Shown here in pieces: positions 52,641-61,315 of a DNA stretch of 64,000 bases. Source of the DNA: Colletes latitarsis (taxonomy: Eukaryota; Arthropoda; Insecta; Hymenoptera; Colletidae); contig NC_135141.1 of assembly GCF_051014445.1 (NCBI RefSeq), forward strand, positions 6,448,001 through 6,512,000, read 5' to 3'. How positions within the stretch are numbered: the first letter of the stretch is position 1; each line of letters begins with the position of its first letter. The notes below the pieces were generated by a model, which searched no databases, was not told where the DNA came from, and was given only the letters and a program-made list of their open reading frames with translations. The position numbers were made by a program, and so were the translations under genes.

Positions 52641-53132
52641 TCAATTGTATAATTTAAATACATTTTGCATAGCGCATGTCTTTTTATGGTTACCACTTCG
52701 CCATGTGTTTGCACAATCAAGATTTTTTAAGCATTCAATATCATCATAATCAACATCGATGTTCTCAGCATTAATATGTTCAGTCACCATGCTGGTTAAC
52801 CAATCATGCTTTTGAAGCCCTTTTACATATACGATTGGGTTTGACTCATCTACAATAGCCGATGTAATAAGCGTTTTGGCCATGCTGTAGGGTATAAAGC
52901 CATCGCCCCACGACAGTCCATGATGATTCTTCGTCACCCAAGTAGCTCGTGATTTATCGGACGCAGATAATAAACACCATGGATATGGACTGTGGAAGAT
53001 ATAATGCGCTAGAATGCTTCTTTTTTTCAGCACTGCCATTTCCTTTACAACAAACTCTGTGTCGCTAACGAATCCTTGTATGTCGACAAATGTTGGTACC
53101 ATCATGAAAATATCTTTGAAACTATGCTGCAA
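52641..53132 (-). CDS. Conserved Polinton-linked protein of unknown function (DIQGF type)
   Basis: About 154-163 residues, leftward, last gene of the leftward block. The frame is open to 53,132, but the first ATG pair is MMVPTFVDIQGF near 53,105. Landmarks: VDIQGFVSDTEFVVKEMAVL, AHYIFHSPYPWCLL, WVTKNHHGLSWGDG. The alternating Asp/Glu in DIQGF and KE and the conserved NHHGL might suggest a nuclease-like fold, but I cannot support a catalytic set and give no function. No transmembrane segment. It is intact as read; a decayed duplicate of its 3' end lies downstream. Confidence 0.6.
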   Translation of the reverse strand: MQHSFKDIFMMVPTFVDIQGFVSDTEFVVKEMAVLKKRSILAHYIFHSPYPWCLLSASDKSRATWVTKNHHGLSWGDGFIPYSMAKTLITSAIVDESNPIVYVKGLQKHDWLTSMVTEHINAENIDVDYDDIECLKNLDCANTWRSGNHKKTCAMQNVFKLYN

Positions 53133-53187
53133 TGCGGTGTGTGCCCGCCTGTTATATATATATTACAAACATTGCTGATGTTACAGT

Positions 53188-54313
53188 TTATGTAATCTTG
53201 CGCACAACGTTGGACAGTGGACAGTATTCGACAACACGATCATGTAAAATAAGACAATTGGCGGTAGTATTTGCTGGCACGTTTTCTTTACAATCAAATT
53301 CTATTCGCACATCTATGGTAGCGCTCTTGATTGATTCGTTCTGTCTCGAACAATCGATGACTACAAACGGTCCATATAACGAAAAGTTCTCCCTGTTGCA
53401 AAGCGTTTCGTAGCAGTCGTACTCGTAATAAGCTTTACGAAAACGTGCATACATATCAAAAAGAATAGCATATCTGTTTTTATCAAAATCAAGATTCAAG
53501 TCATCATATGGATAAAAGTCAGAGTTTAGATACAGTTTCACGTTGGTCAAGTTACATTCATCGAAATTGCTTGCATCTTTAGACATGTTGTTCTTCCGAC
53601 CAGTCTACAGCGCAAAAATGACGTATCGCGGCTTCTCCAGCTGAGTTGCAGTTTTAACAGCCCATGAATGTTTTGTTGTACTTTGCAATAATGGGTACTC
53701 GTACAGGTCCCACGAACGAAAACTCATGCTTAGGTATTGTCCACCTTCCAAAATCCGCAACATCGATAGTTTATTCGTATCATTCAGTATAATTCGTGGC
53801 ATTCGCCAATGTATCATTAGTAATTCGATCTCCGGCTCCAGCGCGGAATTTGCAATGATGCAGTTGTTATCATTGCGAGCGCGTATAAGGATGAGTTCAT
53901 GTCGAGCGTTGACTACTATACGCTTGTAATCTTCGCAAAACCCCAACAGCATATTAAGCGGTACACAAAAGTTAAAGTTTTGATGGTACTTGTTATCCCA
54001 ACGTTTCTGTTACGATCGATCTCCACACCATTGAGTTCATATCGAATTTCATCAAACATAAACGCAACACAATTATTTCCGAGGAATGCATCCAACTCAT
54101 TGTTTGGCTTCTTTACTATGAATCTTCTTTCAACGTATCGAATGCTCTCACATGGTATAAATCCTGCTGTTGTATAGGTATTCGTATCTCATCGTTGTGT
54201 CCAAACGTTGTGTTGGCGTATGGGTTGTACGTGTGAGTCTCAATCTTGACAATGCGATCGTCAAAGATCGGTTCGCTTCCAATGTTTAAGATATTAGCCA
54301 TTTCGTACAACAA
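53188..54313 (-). pseudogene. Polinton major capsid protein (double jelly-roll), frameshifted
   Basis: Three consecutive frames form one gene. 54,116-54,313 is the N-terminal part (PIFDDRIVKIETHTYNPYAN, IRIPIQQQDLY); 53,605-53,952 is the middle (MLLGFCEDYKRIVVNARHEL, MIHWRMPRI, SWDLYEYP, QLEKPRYVIFAL), blocks that I recognise from Polinton capsid proteins; 53,188-53,586 is the C-terminal part (YPYDDLNLDFDKNRYAILF, FVVIDCSRQNES). Frameshifts lie near 53,595 and in 53,955-54,115. The protein would form the hexons of an icosahedral shell. It sits downstream of the penton gene in the same strand, the usual order. Confidence 0.8.
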
Positions 54314-54500
54314 AACTCAACGATTTCAGAAATTCAACATTCGATGCAGTAAGTTTTGTGGGTGATCGCATTGTCCTCTCGCCTGATGGTTTTAGACAGT
54401 CAATATTCGATACAGTGTGGTGTGCAAGCGATTGAATTGTCTTCTCTTTATTTTCACGCGTCGTCTGTTTCACTTGCTCCCCATCGTTCAGCACAAGCAT
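54294..54500 (-). CDS. Short linker frame between penton and major capsid
   Basis: A 68-codon open stretch (begins MLVLNDGEQVKQTTRENKEK, Lys/Glu/Ser/Thr-rich, with two imperfect copies of a T..SN.(D/E)(C/F)LK(P/S) segment). It overlaps the start of the capsid N-terminal frame by 20 bp and may be the real N-terminal extension of the capsid protein after a frameshift, or a small separate protein. No family recognised. Confidence 0.35.
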   Translation of the reverse strand: MLVLNDGEQVKQTTRENKEKTIQSLAHHTVSNIDCLKPSGERTMRSPTKLTASNVEFLKSLSFVVRNG

Positions 54501-54506
54501 CTCCCA

Positions 54507-55208
54507 CTATAGTCGTTGTCTCCGCACATGCAGTCGAACGGTGATCTGTTCCCCTCGAAAATCGAGCAGTTGATCGTCTTGATTCACAACGCGAATCGTC
54601 AAATCCGAAATGCTTCGTGCAGTAATCGGAAGGTAAATGATCTGTGTTGGTCTTTCCGATATCTTATATCCTGGTAAAACGGTAGGCGAAAACTCATGTA
54701 TCGTGTGCGCACACTTGTTATTGCTGTAAGCGCCAGCTGTCACGTTGCATTCAATGCGAATGATATTTACATTCACTATATTAATTGATGTATCCGATTC
54801 GTGCCATTTTCGTGGTTGTAGCACTCGATTCGTTGAAAACCCCAACAACCAGCCAATAGTATTGGGTTTGGTAAAATTTATGCTATAATTACACTTGATT
54901 TCGCTCTTCATCGTATTGTTGTTAGCTCTAAGCATCAAAGGTGGGTCCCCTTCATTATCCCATGAAAGCGATCGTTGCAAATACATGTGAATATCGTTCA
55001 GCTCATAAGATCCCTCGGGAATAATGATTTCCTTATCATCATTATCGTAGTAAAATTTATTATTTGACAAATTTACATTCAGTATTGTGTAATATGTCTC
55101 AAAGTCTATAAGACCGAGTTCGTAATCACCATCGCTCAAATCGATGGCTGGAAAATAGCTTACTGCGAGAATACTACTTTGTCCGGTGAGCGTTAGCGTC
55201 AGTGACAT
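54507..55208 (-). CDS. Polinton penton / minor capsid protein (single jelly-roll)
   Basis: About 233 residues from the ATG at 55,208 (MSLTLTLTGQSSILAV) to the stop at 54,507. Blocks typical of the Polinton minor capsid protein: YFPAIDLSDGDYELGLIDFE, IPEGSYELNDIHMYL, MKSEIKCNYSINF, NTIGWLLGF, INIVNVNIIRIECNV, HEFSPTVLPGYKI and LTIRVVNQDDQLLDFRGEQ. It would occupy the capsid vertices. Frame intact and length normal. The open frame extends upstream to 55,265, overlapping the protease end by 38 bp, but the internal ATG fits the family start better. Confidence 0.85.
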   Translation of the reverse strand: MSLTLTLTGQSSILAVSYFPAIDLSDGDYELGLIDFETYYTILNVNLSNNKFYYDNDDKEIIIPEGSYELNDIHMYLQRSLSWDNEGDPPLMLRANNNTMKSEIKCNYSINFTKPNTIGWLLGFSTNRVLQPRKWHESDTSINIVNVNIIRIECNVTAGAYSNNKCAHTIHEFSPTVLPGYKISERPTQIIYLPITARSISDLTIRVVNQDDQLLDFRGEQITVRLHVRRQRL

Positions 55209-55227
55209 GTTCCAACGGATACTGGAG

Positions 55228-55563
55228 TTAAAGCGTACAATGATTGTCCTTAGATTGATTGTCAACAGTCAGCAGAAGCTGTAAACACAGCTGTCCACAA
55301 TTGCTTTGATTATAGCGCTGACAAGGCATGTGATTATACCCGATTACACTATTCTTCAAATATTGTATCAGTTCCCTCGGGGGTTGAAGATTGCCAAAAC
55401 TATCAAAATATATGGCGCATGTTCCCCGTTTTGCATATGCCACCCAATGAGTACCTGGTCCCTCAACAGTATCCAAATTTACGAGTCCACACTCATTCCT
55501 GCGTACCCCATCTGTTGGTAAAGTATTGCGCATAAAAATACACCTGAAATATGGAATACGCAT
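55228..55563 (-). CDS. Adenain-like cysteine protease of Polinton
   Basis: 112 codons from ATG (MRIPYFRCIF) to TGA-type stop. Catalytic His in GTHWVAYAKRG, acidic residue in YFDSFGNL, and Gln/Cys nucleophile motif in YNQSNCGQLCLQLLL. This is the adenovirus-type maturation protease (C5/Ulp1 fold) that cleaves capsid precursors. The sequence is short compared with adenain (about 200 residues) but similar to the minimal Polinton proteases. It follows the PLA2 gene and precedes penton, all leftward. All three catalytic positions are kept, unlike the truncated left copy. Confidence 0.88.
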   Translation of the reverse strand: MRIPYFRCIFMRNTLPTDGVRRNECGLVNLDTVEGPGTHWVAYAKRGTCAIYFDSFGNLQPPRELIQYLKNSVIGYNHMPCQRYNQSNCGQLCLQLLLTVDNQSKDNHCTL

Positions 55564-55579
55564 ACGCTTTGCCAGTTAC

Positions 55580-56145
55580 TCCAGTTGCAAGTTTGTGGTT
55601 ACGCCTTCAGGCATTCTAATTTTGACGTTTTTTTTTTCTCTTTGAGACTCCTCGCCCGCGTTTGTACGGCGTGAGATAAAGTCCGTGACCTTCCATGGCG
55701 AGATTATAACGTTTCATTTCTCTAAGCAGACGCTGCATTGCCTTCTTATCGTTCAGGACCTTCGCGACACCTGGCGCCCCACCGACCAATGAGCCCAGAA
55801 CCCCCAATAATGGTAAAATCGGTAGGTTACCGCCACGTTTCGCCGTTGGAAGTATTCGCTTCTTCGCAGCACTCCTTTTTTTCTTTTTCAAACTCATACC
55901 GAATTTTGTTTTGGCCTTCATAGTCGCCCAAACGGTTGTAGCAGCAACCTTTTCCCCGAGACTAGAATCTCTGGCGGTAATGCGTTCTCGTGCTTTTGCT
56001 GCTAGGATGTTGTCAGCTGCGTGTCGTTTTACGAGATCGTTATTTTGCGAATACGCTATATCATGCTCGCGGCATGCAGCATCCAGCGGATTGATCGCCT
56101 CGCGCCAAACGTTTCTCTAAATGTGTTCCGGGATCACAAAACTGA
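55580..56145 (-). pseudogene. Polinton PLA2-domain protein, right copy, frameshifted
   Basis: Homologue of 14,866-15,449. The calcium-loop region reads CDPGTHLEKRLA (CGPG changed to CDPG), then an 8-bp deletion shifts the frame just before the catalytic CREHDIAYS part, which is readable only in another frame (56,045-56,075). A TGA-type change separates this from 55,616-55,921, which encodes the basic and Gly-rich hydrophobic tail. One extra A in an A-run near 55,630 shifts the last residues. Unlike the left copy, the first loop is in frame, but the catalytic helix is lost. Confidence 0.8.
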
Positions 56146-56379
56146 TAACCTGGAATATGTAATTCAATCGGAAGTGTGTTTATAACGCGATTTAATAGGC
56201 CTTTCCCAATTTTTGTTGACATTCGCCACAGTCGTTTATCAATTGCGGTGGACTGTTAATGTGTGTTCTGTTGACTGGACAGGTTATATTTCTATACTGA
56301 TCGTTTCAGCTCTGTGCACCGCTGTAAATAGACCAGCCGCATCCCGAAAGTATCTTCATTTGTATAATGCCGATAAAAT

Positions 56380-57075
56380 ATGCAGTTCGTACGCCAATCA
56401 CCTATTATAAAAGTGACTAATGTAGACAAAAAGACACAATCCAAGAAAGAGGTACGCAAACATGGAAATATGCTGCCGACCTCTATACGTGGTATCATCT
56501 GCGGTCCATCGAATTGCGGCAAAACGAAAGTGTTGATTAGTTTATTAGAAAGTCCTCACGGTGTTCGTTTCGAAAACGTATACGTGTACTCGAAATCGTT
56601 GCAACAACCGAAATATCGATATCTAGAAAATATATTCTCATCGATAGATGAAATTGGTTATTTTACATTTTCAAATAACAGCGATGTCGTTCCGTCGAGC
56701 GATGCACTTCCGAATTCCATTTTTATCTTTGATGATGTGGCATGTGATAAGCAAAACGTGGTAACAGAATACTTTGCAATGGGTAGGCACTCGGACGTTG
56801 ACTGTTTCTATCTTTGTCAGACATATGCAAAGATACCAAAGCATCTGATACGCGATAACGCGAACCTGCTGATCATGTACAAACAAGATGGTACAAATCT
56901 AATACATGTATACAACGATCATGTTAACACTGACATGTCATTTGAGAGTTTCTACAAATTGTGTACCGCTTGTTGGCAAGAAAAATGTGGATTTGTAGTG
57001 ATTGACAAAGACAGTGCATTATGGAATGGTCGCTATAAAAAGGGATTTAGTAACTTTGCAATAACCGTAACATGA
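56380..57075 (+). CDS. Polinton A32-like packaging ATPase, right copy
   Basis: 231 residues, intact, same start (MQFVRQSPIIK) as the left copy. Walker A GPSNCGKT, Walker B FIFDDVA and the MGRHSDVDCFYLCQTY block are unchanged; about ten substitutions distinguish it, several in the last 70 residues (for example ECGF versus KCGF). It is divergent from the PLA2 gene with about 235 bp between. Role: genome packaging into capsids, by family. Confidence 0.92.
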   Translation: MQFVRQSPIIKVTNVDKKTQSKKEVRKHGNMLPTSIRGIICGPSNCGKTKVLISLLESPHGVRFENVYVYSKSLQQPKYRYLENIFSSIDEIGYFTFSNNSDVVPSSDALPNSIFIFDDVACDKQNVVTEYFAMGRHSDVDCFYLCQTYAKIPKHLIRDNANLLIMYKQDGTNLIHVYNDHVNTDMSFESFYKLCTACWQEKCGFVVIDKDSALWNGRYKKGFSNFAITVT

Positions 57076-57093
57076 CCAGTTATTTCCGATACG

Positions 57094-58290
57094 TTGACAA
57101 AGCAGTGTTCCAACATGAGCAACAATATTGAAGATTGTGTGAGGATAACGAAACAGATTGCGAGGACGAGTGATTTGATTCGCAAAAAGTATCGTGAATT
57201 GAAAACTGGTAAAATTGAGGAACAGATTGCGCTGGAAAAACACTTTAAGCCTGTTATTGAACCGCTGAAAGCAATTGTCGACAACGCGACAAAAAATTAT
57301 GATCTATACAATAATACAGATATCGGAAGCGAACCATTAGCCACTCCGAATATCAAGGAATCGGATAAAACACAATCAAATTACTGGTTAAATCTTTCGA
57401 AACCATCAAAAATAAAAAAACCAAGATTTAGCAGTTTACTCGATATGAATCCCATGATTTCTACACCGACCTCTGCATCGATTAAGATGGTGCCAACAAT
57501 AAAAACCTCAGCAAGATTAAGCAGTTTACCTGGTATGAATACGATGACCTCTATACCGATTAAAACAGCACTAGTAAGAAAAAGCTTAGGAAACGAAGTT
57601 ACTTTTGAAAGTCCAAAAAGTTTAGCAAACGAAGATGTTTTTGAAAGCTCAGAAAGCAGTTTCTCAACGTCTGTTCAAAGTCGACTGCAATCGTCGGAAG
57701 GTGAAGCAACGTTGCGGAATCACTTAGGTCCGCTGAGCCAAAAATACATCGCGCCTGTATTACATGGAGACATAGAGGTTGGTATGGATCATGTGTATGG
57801 TGTTTATCTCGGCAATGATAGACCGATGCTCGGTAATAAGCATGTTGACATTGATAATGCCGATAACATAATTATCGATGGCATACGATATTCTGGTACA
57901 CCCGGCCTTTATGAATTGATATTCAAGAAAATTCCAGATAACGACATTTATACTGAGGCTGATGAATGCAAATATAGGGACATACTGCTGACAACGAGTG
58001 TACATAAGTACAAGCATGATTCGTATGGTAAAACATTAGGCAACAAAGGATGCAAGTATAACTATGTAATCAAACCTTTATTGAAAGATAGAAAAGTTGG
58101 AAAGGGTGTATCAAGCTCAATGAGATTAACCAGCAACAAGATTGATTACGTTTACTGGAATGATCCTAACGAACTCGTAGATCGGCTTCGATTGCTCGAG
58201 GCTTCGCGCCAAGCCGGTCACAATGCTCACGACAATGAGATGTCATCGATTATCGAGGAACTTCGCGAGGCAGAGGTCATTATAAATTAA
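57094..58290 (+). CDS. Conserved Polinton protein of unknown function (DHVYGVYL type), intact
   Basis: 398 residues. N-terminal 90 residues are charged and helical (RKKYRELKTGKIEEQIALEK); a Ser/Thr/Pro-rich middle follows with internal duplication (MNPMISTPTSASIKMVPTIK and MNTMTSIPIKTALVRK; then FESPKSLANEDVFESSESS); the C-terminal half is the conserved domain (VGMDHVYGVYLGNDRPMLGN, IIIDGIRYSGTPGLYELIF, IDYVYWNDPNELVDRLRLLE) ending in AGHNAHDNEMSSIIEELREA. The first in-frame Met (MTKQCS) or the second (MSNNIE, eight codons on) may be the start. It follows the ATPase by 18 bp. Found in many insect Polintons; role unknown to me. Confidence 0.75.
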   Translation: MTKQCSNMSNNIEDCVRITKQIARTSDLIRKKYRELKTGKIEEQIALEKHFKPVIEPLKAIVDNATKNYDLYNNTDIGSEPLATPNIKESDKTQSNYWLNLSKPSKIKKPRFSSLLDMNPMISTPTSASIKMVPTIKTSARLSSLPGMNTMTSIPIKTALVRKSLGNEVTFESPKSLANEDVFESSESSFSTSVQSRLQSSEGEATLRNHLGPLSQKYIAPVLHGDIEVGMDHVYGVYLGNDRPMLGNKHVDIDNADNIIIDGIRYSGTPGLYELIFKKIPDNDIYTEADECKYRDILLTTSVHKYKHDSYGKTLGNKGCKYNYVIKPLLKDRKVGKGVSSSMRLTSNKIDYVYWNDPNELVDRLRLLEASRQAGHNAHDNEMSSIIEELREAEVIIN

Positions 58291-58342
58291 GCTACACTTT
58301 GATGATACAGTCAATCATTATCAAAAATGTCAATCAACAAGT

Positions 58343-58606
58343 TTGGGTCTTCGTTTGGGAACAATGGAATCATACTATCGCTGGAATGGAGTAGTGACAA
58401 ATTATGTGCGCAACAACGCTCTAGTAGAGGATGGCGATGCTATCAACAAACTATACTTGCAAGAAAACATGACAATTATAAAAAATCGACAAGGTGAATT
58501 CGACAAGAAGATGATCATGTTTCAAGATTACGTTCAGAGTTTGAAAGATCAATTGAATCACTTGGAGAGGGATATTATCGAATTCCGAAATCAAATGCAT
58601 CAATAG
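58343..58606 (+). CDS. Polinton small coiled-coil protein, right copy
   Basis: Same gene as 12,412-12,675, with a handful of substitutions. Preferred start is the ATG at 58,362 (MESYYRWNGVVTNY); the open frame upstream lacks an ATG. The C-terminal half is predicted coiled coil by hydrophobic spacing (MFQDYVQSLKDQLNHLERDI). The stop is followed after 2 bp by the minisatellite. Confidence 0.55.
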   Translation: MGLRLGTMESYYRWNGVVTNYVRNNALVEDGDAINKLYLQENMTIIKNRQGEFDKKMIMFQDYVQSLKDQLNHLERDIIEFRNQMHQ

Positions 58607-58607
58607 C

Positions 58608-58768
58608 TGAACGTTGGGCCGTTGGGACGTTGGAATGTTGGGACGTTGGGACGTTGAGACGTTGGGACGTTGGGACGTTGGGACGTTGGGACGTTGGGAC
58701 GTTGAGGCGTTGAGATGTTGGGGTGTTCAGGTGTTGGAATGTTGGGGGCGTTAGGGCATTGAGACGTT
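58608..58768. repeat. 8-bp minisatellite (GGGACGTT)n, right Polinton
   Basis: Complementary counterpart of 12,240-12,410: about ten good units of GGGACGTT with diverged units on both sides (GTTGGAATGTTGG, GTTGAGATGTTGG, GGCATTGAGACGTTG). It is shorter than the left array. Confidence 0.93.
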
Positions 58769-58773
58769 GAACA

Positions 58774-59769
58774 TTGATTGATAAGGTGTGTACGTTAGGT
58801 CTTCGCGTTACTGGTGAGTCATACATGGCCGAGAAAAAAATCTCCAGTATCGAGAAACGATGTCTTTTGGAAGAATTGCATACTCCGGCGAGAAGGCATT
58901 TTCCTCGAAGACGTGTCAGAGTACATGGATACGACGACCTATGGCAAGTGGACGTGATCGAGATGCGACCTTACACGCGATATAACAGAGGCTTCCATTA
59001 CATACTCACTGTTATCGATGTGTTGAGTAAGCATGCATGGGCTAAACCCCTCAAAACCAAGAATGGAAATGAAGTTTCTACGGTAATTGGGAAGATAATT
59101 CGACACAGTGGAAGGTATCCGAAAAATTTGCAGACTGACAAAGGAAAGGAATTTTACAACGCAAATGTGCAAAAACTATTGCCAAAATACACCATAAATC
59201 ATTATTCAACGTATTCGGTGATGAAAGCATCAGTAGTCTGGCGATTCAATCATACGCTCAGAAACGACATGTGGAAACTGTTTACGCTTAATGGAAATTA
59301 TAAATGGATTGATTCGCTGCAGCATCTCATATCAAATTACAACGCGCGAAAGCATCGAACTATCGGTATGCGACCAATTGATGTTACACCAACAAACGCT
59401 GCTAAGCTCTTAACAATGGTGTATAATCATGTAAAAATTGCCGCTCCTGCACGATTAAAAGTGGGAGATGCAGTACGCGTGAGCAAATTCAAGACAATTT
59501 TTGAAAAAAGTTACACACCGAATTGGAGCACTGAAATATTTACAATCGCCGAGGTACAGAAAACCAATTCTGCAACGTATCTGCTGAAAGATGTTTATAA
59601 CAAACCAATTGCTGGAGTATTCTACGAACACGAGTTGCAACGCGTTGCAAATTCTGACGTATATCTATTTGAAAAAGTATTGCGTAAGAAGGGGAACAAC
59701 GTGTACGTAAAATGGTTGGGGCTCAATAACTCGCACAATTCATGGATCCATAAAAGTAATGTTTTGTAA
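58774..59769 (+). CDS. Polinton integrase with chromodomain, right copy, catalytic Glu changed
   Basis: Open frame of 331 codons; first ATG is at 58,825 (MAEKKISSIEK), giving about 315 residues. N-terminal basic segment RRHFPRRRVRVHG, rve core with D in LWQVDVIEM and D in QTDKGKEFYN, but the catalytic Glu position reads SVVWRFNHTLRND: Trp instead of Glu, as compared with the left copy (SVVEQFNRTL). The C-terminal part has the SH3-like region (KVGDAVRVSKFK) and the chromodomain (EKVLRKKGNNVYVKWLGLNN). The frame is intact but the enzyme should be dead. Role by family: integration of element DNA with 6-bp target duplication. Confidence 0.9.
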   Translation: MIDKVCTLGLRVTGESYMAEKKISSIEKRCLLEELHTPARRHFPRRRVRVHGYDDLWQVDVIEMRPYTRYNRGFHYILTVIDVLSKHAWAKPLKTKNGNEVSTVIGKIIRHSGRYPKNLQTDKGKEFYNANVQKLLPKYTINHYSTYSVMKASVVWRFNHTLRNDMWKLFTLNGNYKWIDSLQHLISNYNARKHRTIGMRPIDVTPTNAAKLLTMVYNHVKIAAPARLKVGDAVRVSKFKTIFEKSYTPNWSTEIFTIAEVQKTNSATYLLKDVYNKPIAGVFYEHELQRVANSDVYLFEKVLRKKGNNVYVKWLGLNNSHNSWIHKSNVL

Positions 59770-59879
59770 CATAATTATTCAATGCTTTAATAAATATATC
59801 ATATTTTTAAATCATCAAAACATGATATCTAATTTTTTCCCACGGTAAGGGTCTCCATATATATATTACAGAATTCTTT

Positions 59880-60470
59880 GTCTATGAATGCAGTGTATAC
59901 GTTTTGCAGAAGTTGCGTTTTTGCACGTGTTCAGTGTAATCTAAAACGCCTTGCAAAAAACGTTGTGCTTTTCGCAGAAGAAGAAGAACATGCGACATAA
60001 AATAACAAGATGAACAGCGTGTACGTAAAATGATTAGGACCCAATAGCTCGCACAATTCGTGGATCCCATAAAAATTATTGGGTATAGTGTGAACGTAAA
60101 AAAATGATGTATGTCGCGAAGAATATTATTTGATTGCATCATTCTGCGAATGTAATGTTATACGCTTTGCAGAAGTTGCATGTTTAGACATGTTCAAGGT
60201 AATCTAAAAGACAATTTTTGCAAAAAGTTGCACTTTGCACAGAAGAAGAACACGTGATATAAAAAATTCCTCCTTCCCCACAAATGATCTATGTCGCGAA
60301 GAATATTATTTGTTTGCATCATCCTGCGAATGTAATGTTATACGCTTTGCAGAAGTTGCATGTTTAGACGTGTTCAAGGTAATCTAAAAGACATTTTTGC
60401 AAAAGTTGCACTTTTCGCAGAAGAAGAACATGTGATATAAAAAATTCCTCCCCCCACTACGCGCCACCCG
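59880..60470 (+). repeat. 180-bp tandem promoter-like repeats between integrase and terminal gene
   Basis: Two full 180-bp units (ATGTCGCGAAGAATATTATTT at 60,111 and 60,291) and a diverged third near 59,900. Each has GCAGAAGTTGCA, GTTCAAGGTAATCTAAAAGAC, GCAAAAGTTGCA and ends GTGATATAAAAAATTCC, a TATA-like sequence (about 60,254 and 60,434). The first unit also contains a decayed copy of the integrase 3' end (GTGTACGTAAAATG ... AATTCGTGGATCC at 60,018-60,070). The left Polinton has a single unit (about 10,980-11,100). Confidence 0.8.
60428..60450 (+). promoter_or_regulatory. TATA-like element upstream of the terminal gene
   Basis: ACATGTGATATAAAAAATTC, the last of the repeated TATA-like ends, about 100 bp before the possible first exon of the terminal gene. 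The corresponding site is conserved in the left copy (TTTTTATATCACGCG at 10,983-10,997 in reverse). Confidence 0.5.
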
Positions 60471-60531
60471 CTTCCCCTGATACATATGATGCAACGTTGC
60501 ATTTAAGTGCTACACAATATTCACACTCGTT

Positions 60532-61315
60532 TGATAGTGTCATCGTGAAACATTATCTATTGAATTCTACGTACAAATTTTTCTGAAAAAAGTGAATTAT
60601 TGCATTCTTTGCGATACGGTATGCACAAGTAATGAGTAAGTATTATTATCACCATTTTTTCTTACCCATTTTTTTCTTATCGTCATTACTTATTGTCGTT
60701 ACTTACCTTTTATTCTTTATTTACTTTTCTACATGAAACAGGAAACAGCGTTTAACGCCTCATTTACTGGGAAGGAGGTTTGCCCTCACATCCACAGCAT
60801 ACAAGTATTTGGATATTGCAATCGGTGTAGGACCTGTATCCACCGTGGAAATTATTCTTAGTGATACTCGAGGAAATACATTGTTGCTGTCTTACTCAAC
60901 ATGGATGGTGTTTATTCAGAAACGCGAGGATATCAAACAGCATGTGCTATGAGCTCTTTCTCCAACATCGTTATCAATTTGTGATTTGATGCTTACGGTT
61001 GTTGCAATGCGTGATATGAACATTGTACAAGTGAAATTGCATGATGTTTGCATGTATATGGAACCGACAACTCTATTATTTATATTCGAACTGGAACAGT
61101 GCATCGAGCAAGCATATTCGTGGCTATGCCAAAATACGCACTATGTTGATGAGAAATACCAAAAATTTACAAATATTTTAAAACGCAATAGTATTATGCG
61201 TAAACGTGATGCAGATAAAATCTTTCGTGAATATTACGACAAAAATTCGCCTGTAGATTGCGAGCTGTTGGCATATGCGCTGGATAACATTTTATATGAT
61301 GCTATTAATAATTAA
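60532..61315 (+). pseudogene. Polinton terminal gene, right copy, with possible upstream exon
   Basis: The main exon (from about 60,743 after the acceptor ACATGAAACAG) reads through FALTSTAYKYLDIAIGVGP and VEIILSDTRGN to a TGA near 60,949 where other copies have TCA, and continues in frame (MLTVVAMRDMNIVQVKLHDV ... SIMRKRDADKIFREYY) to 61,315. Upstream, about 60,532-60,632 is open in the frame that would splice to it, contains YCILCDTVC, ends at a GTAAGT donor, and is conserved in the left copy. An initiating ATG is not visible in this piece, so an additional 5' exon or another start must be assumed. Function unknown. Confidence 0.6.
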
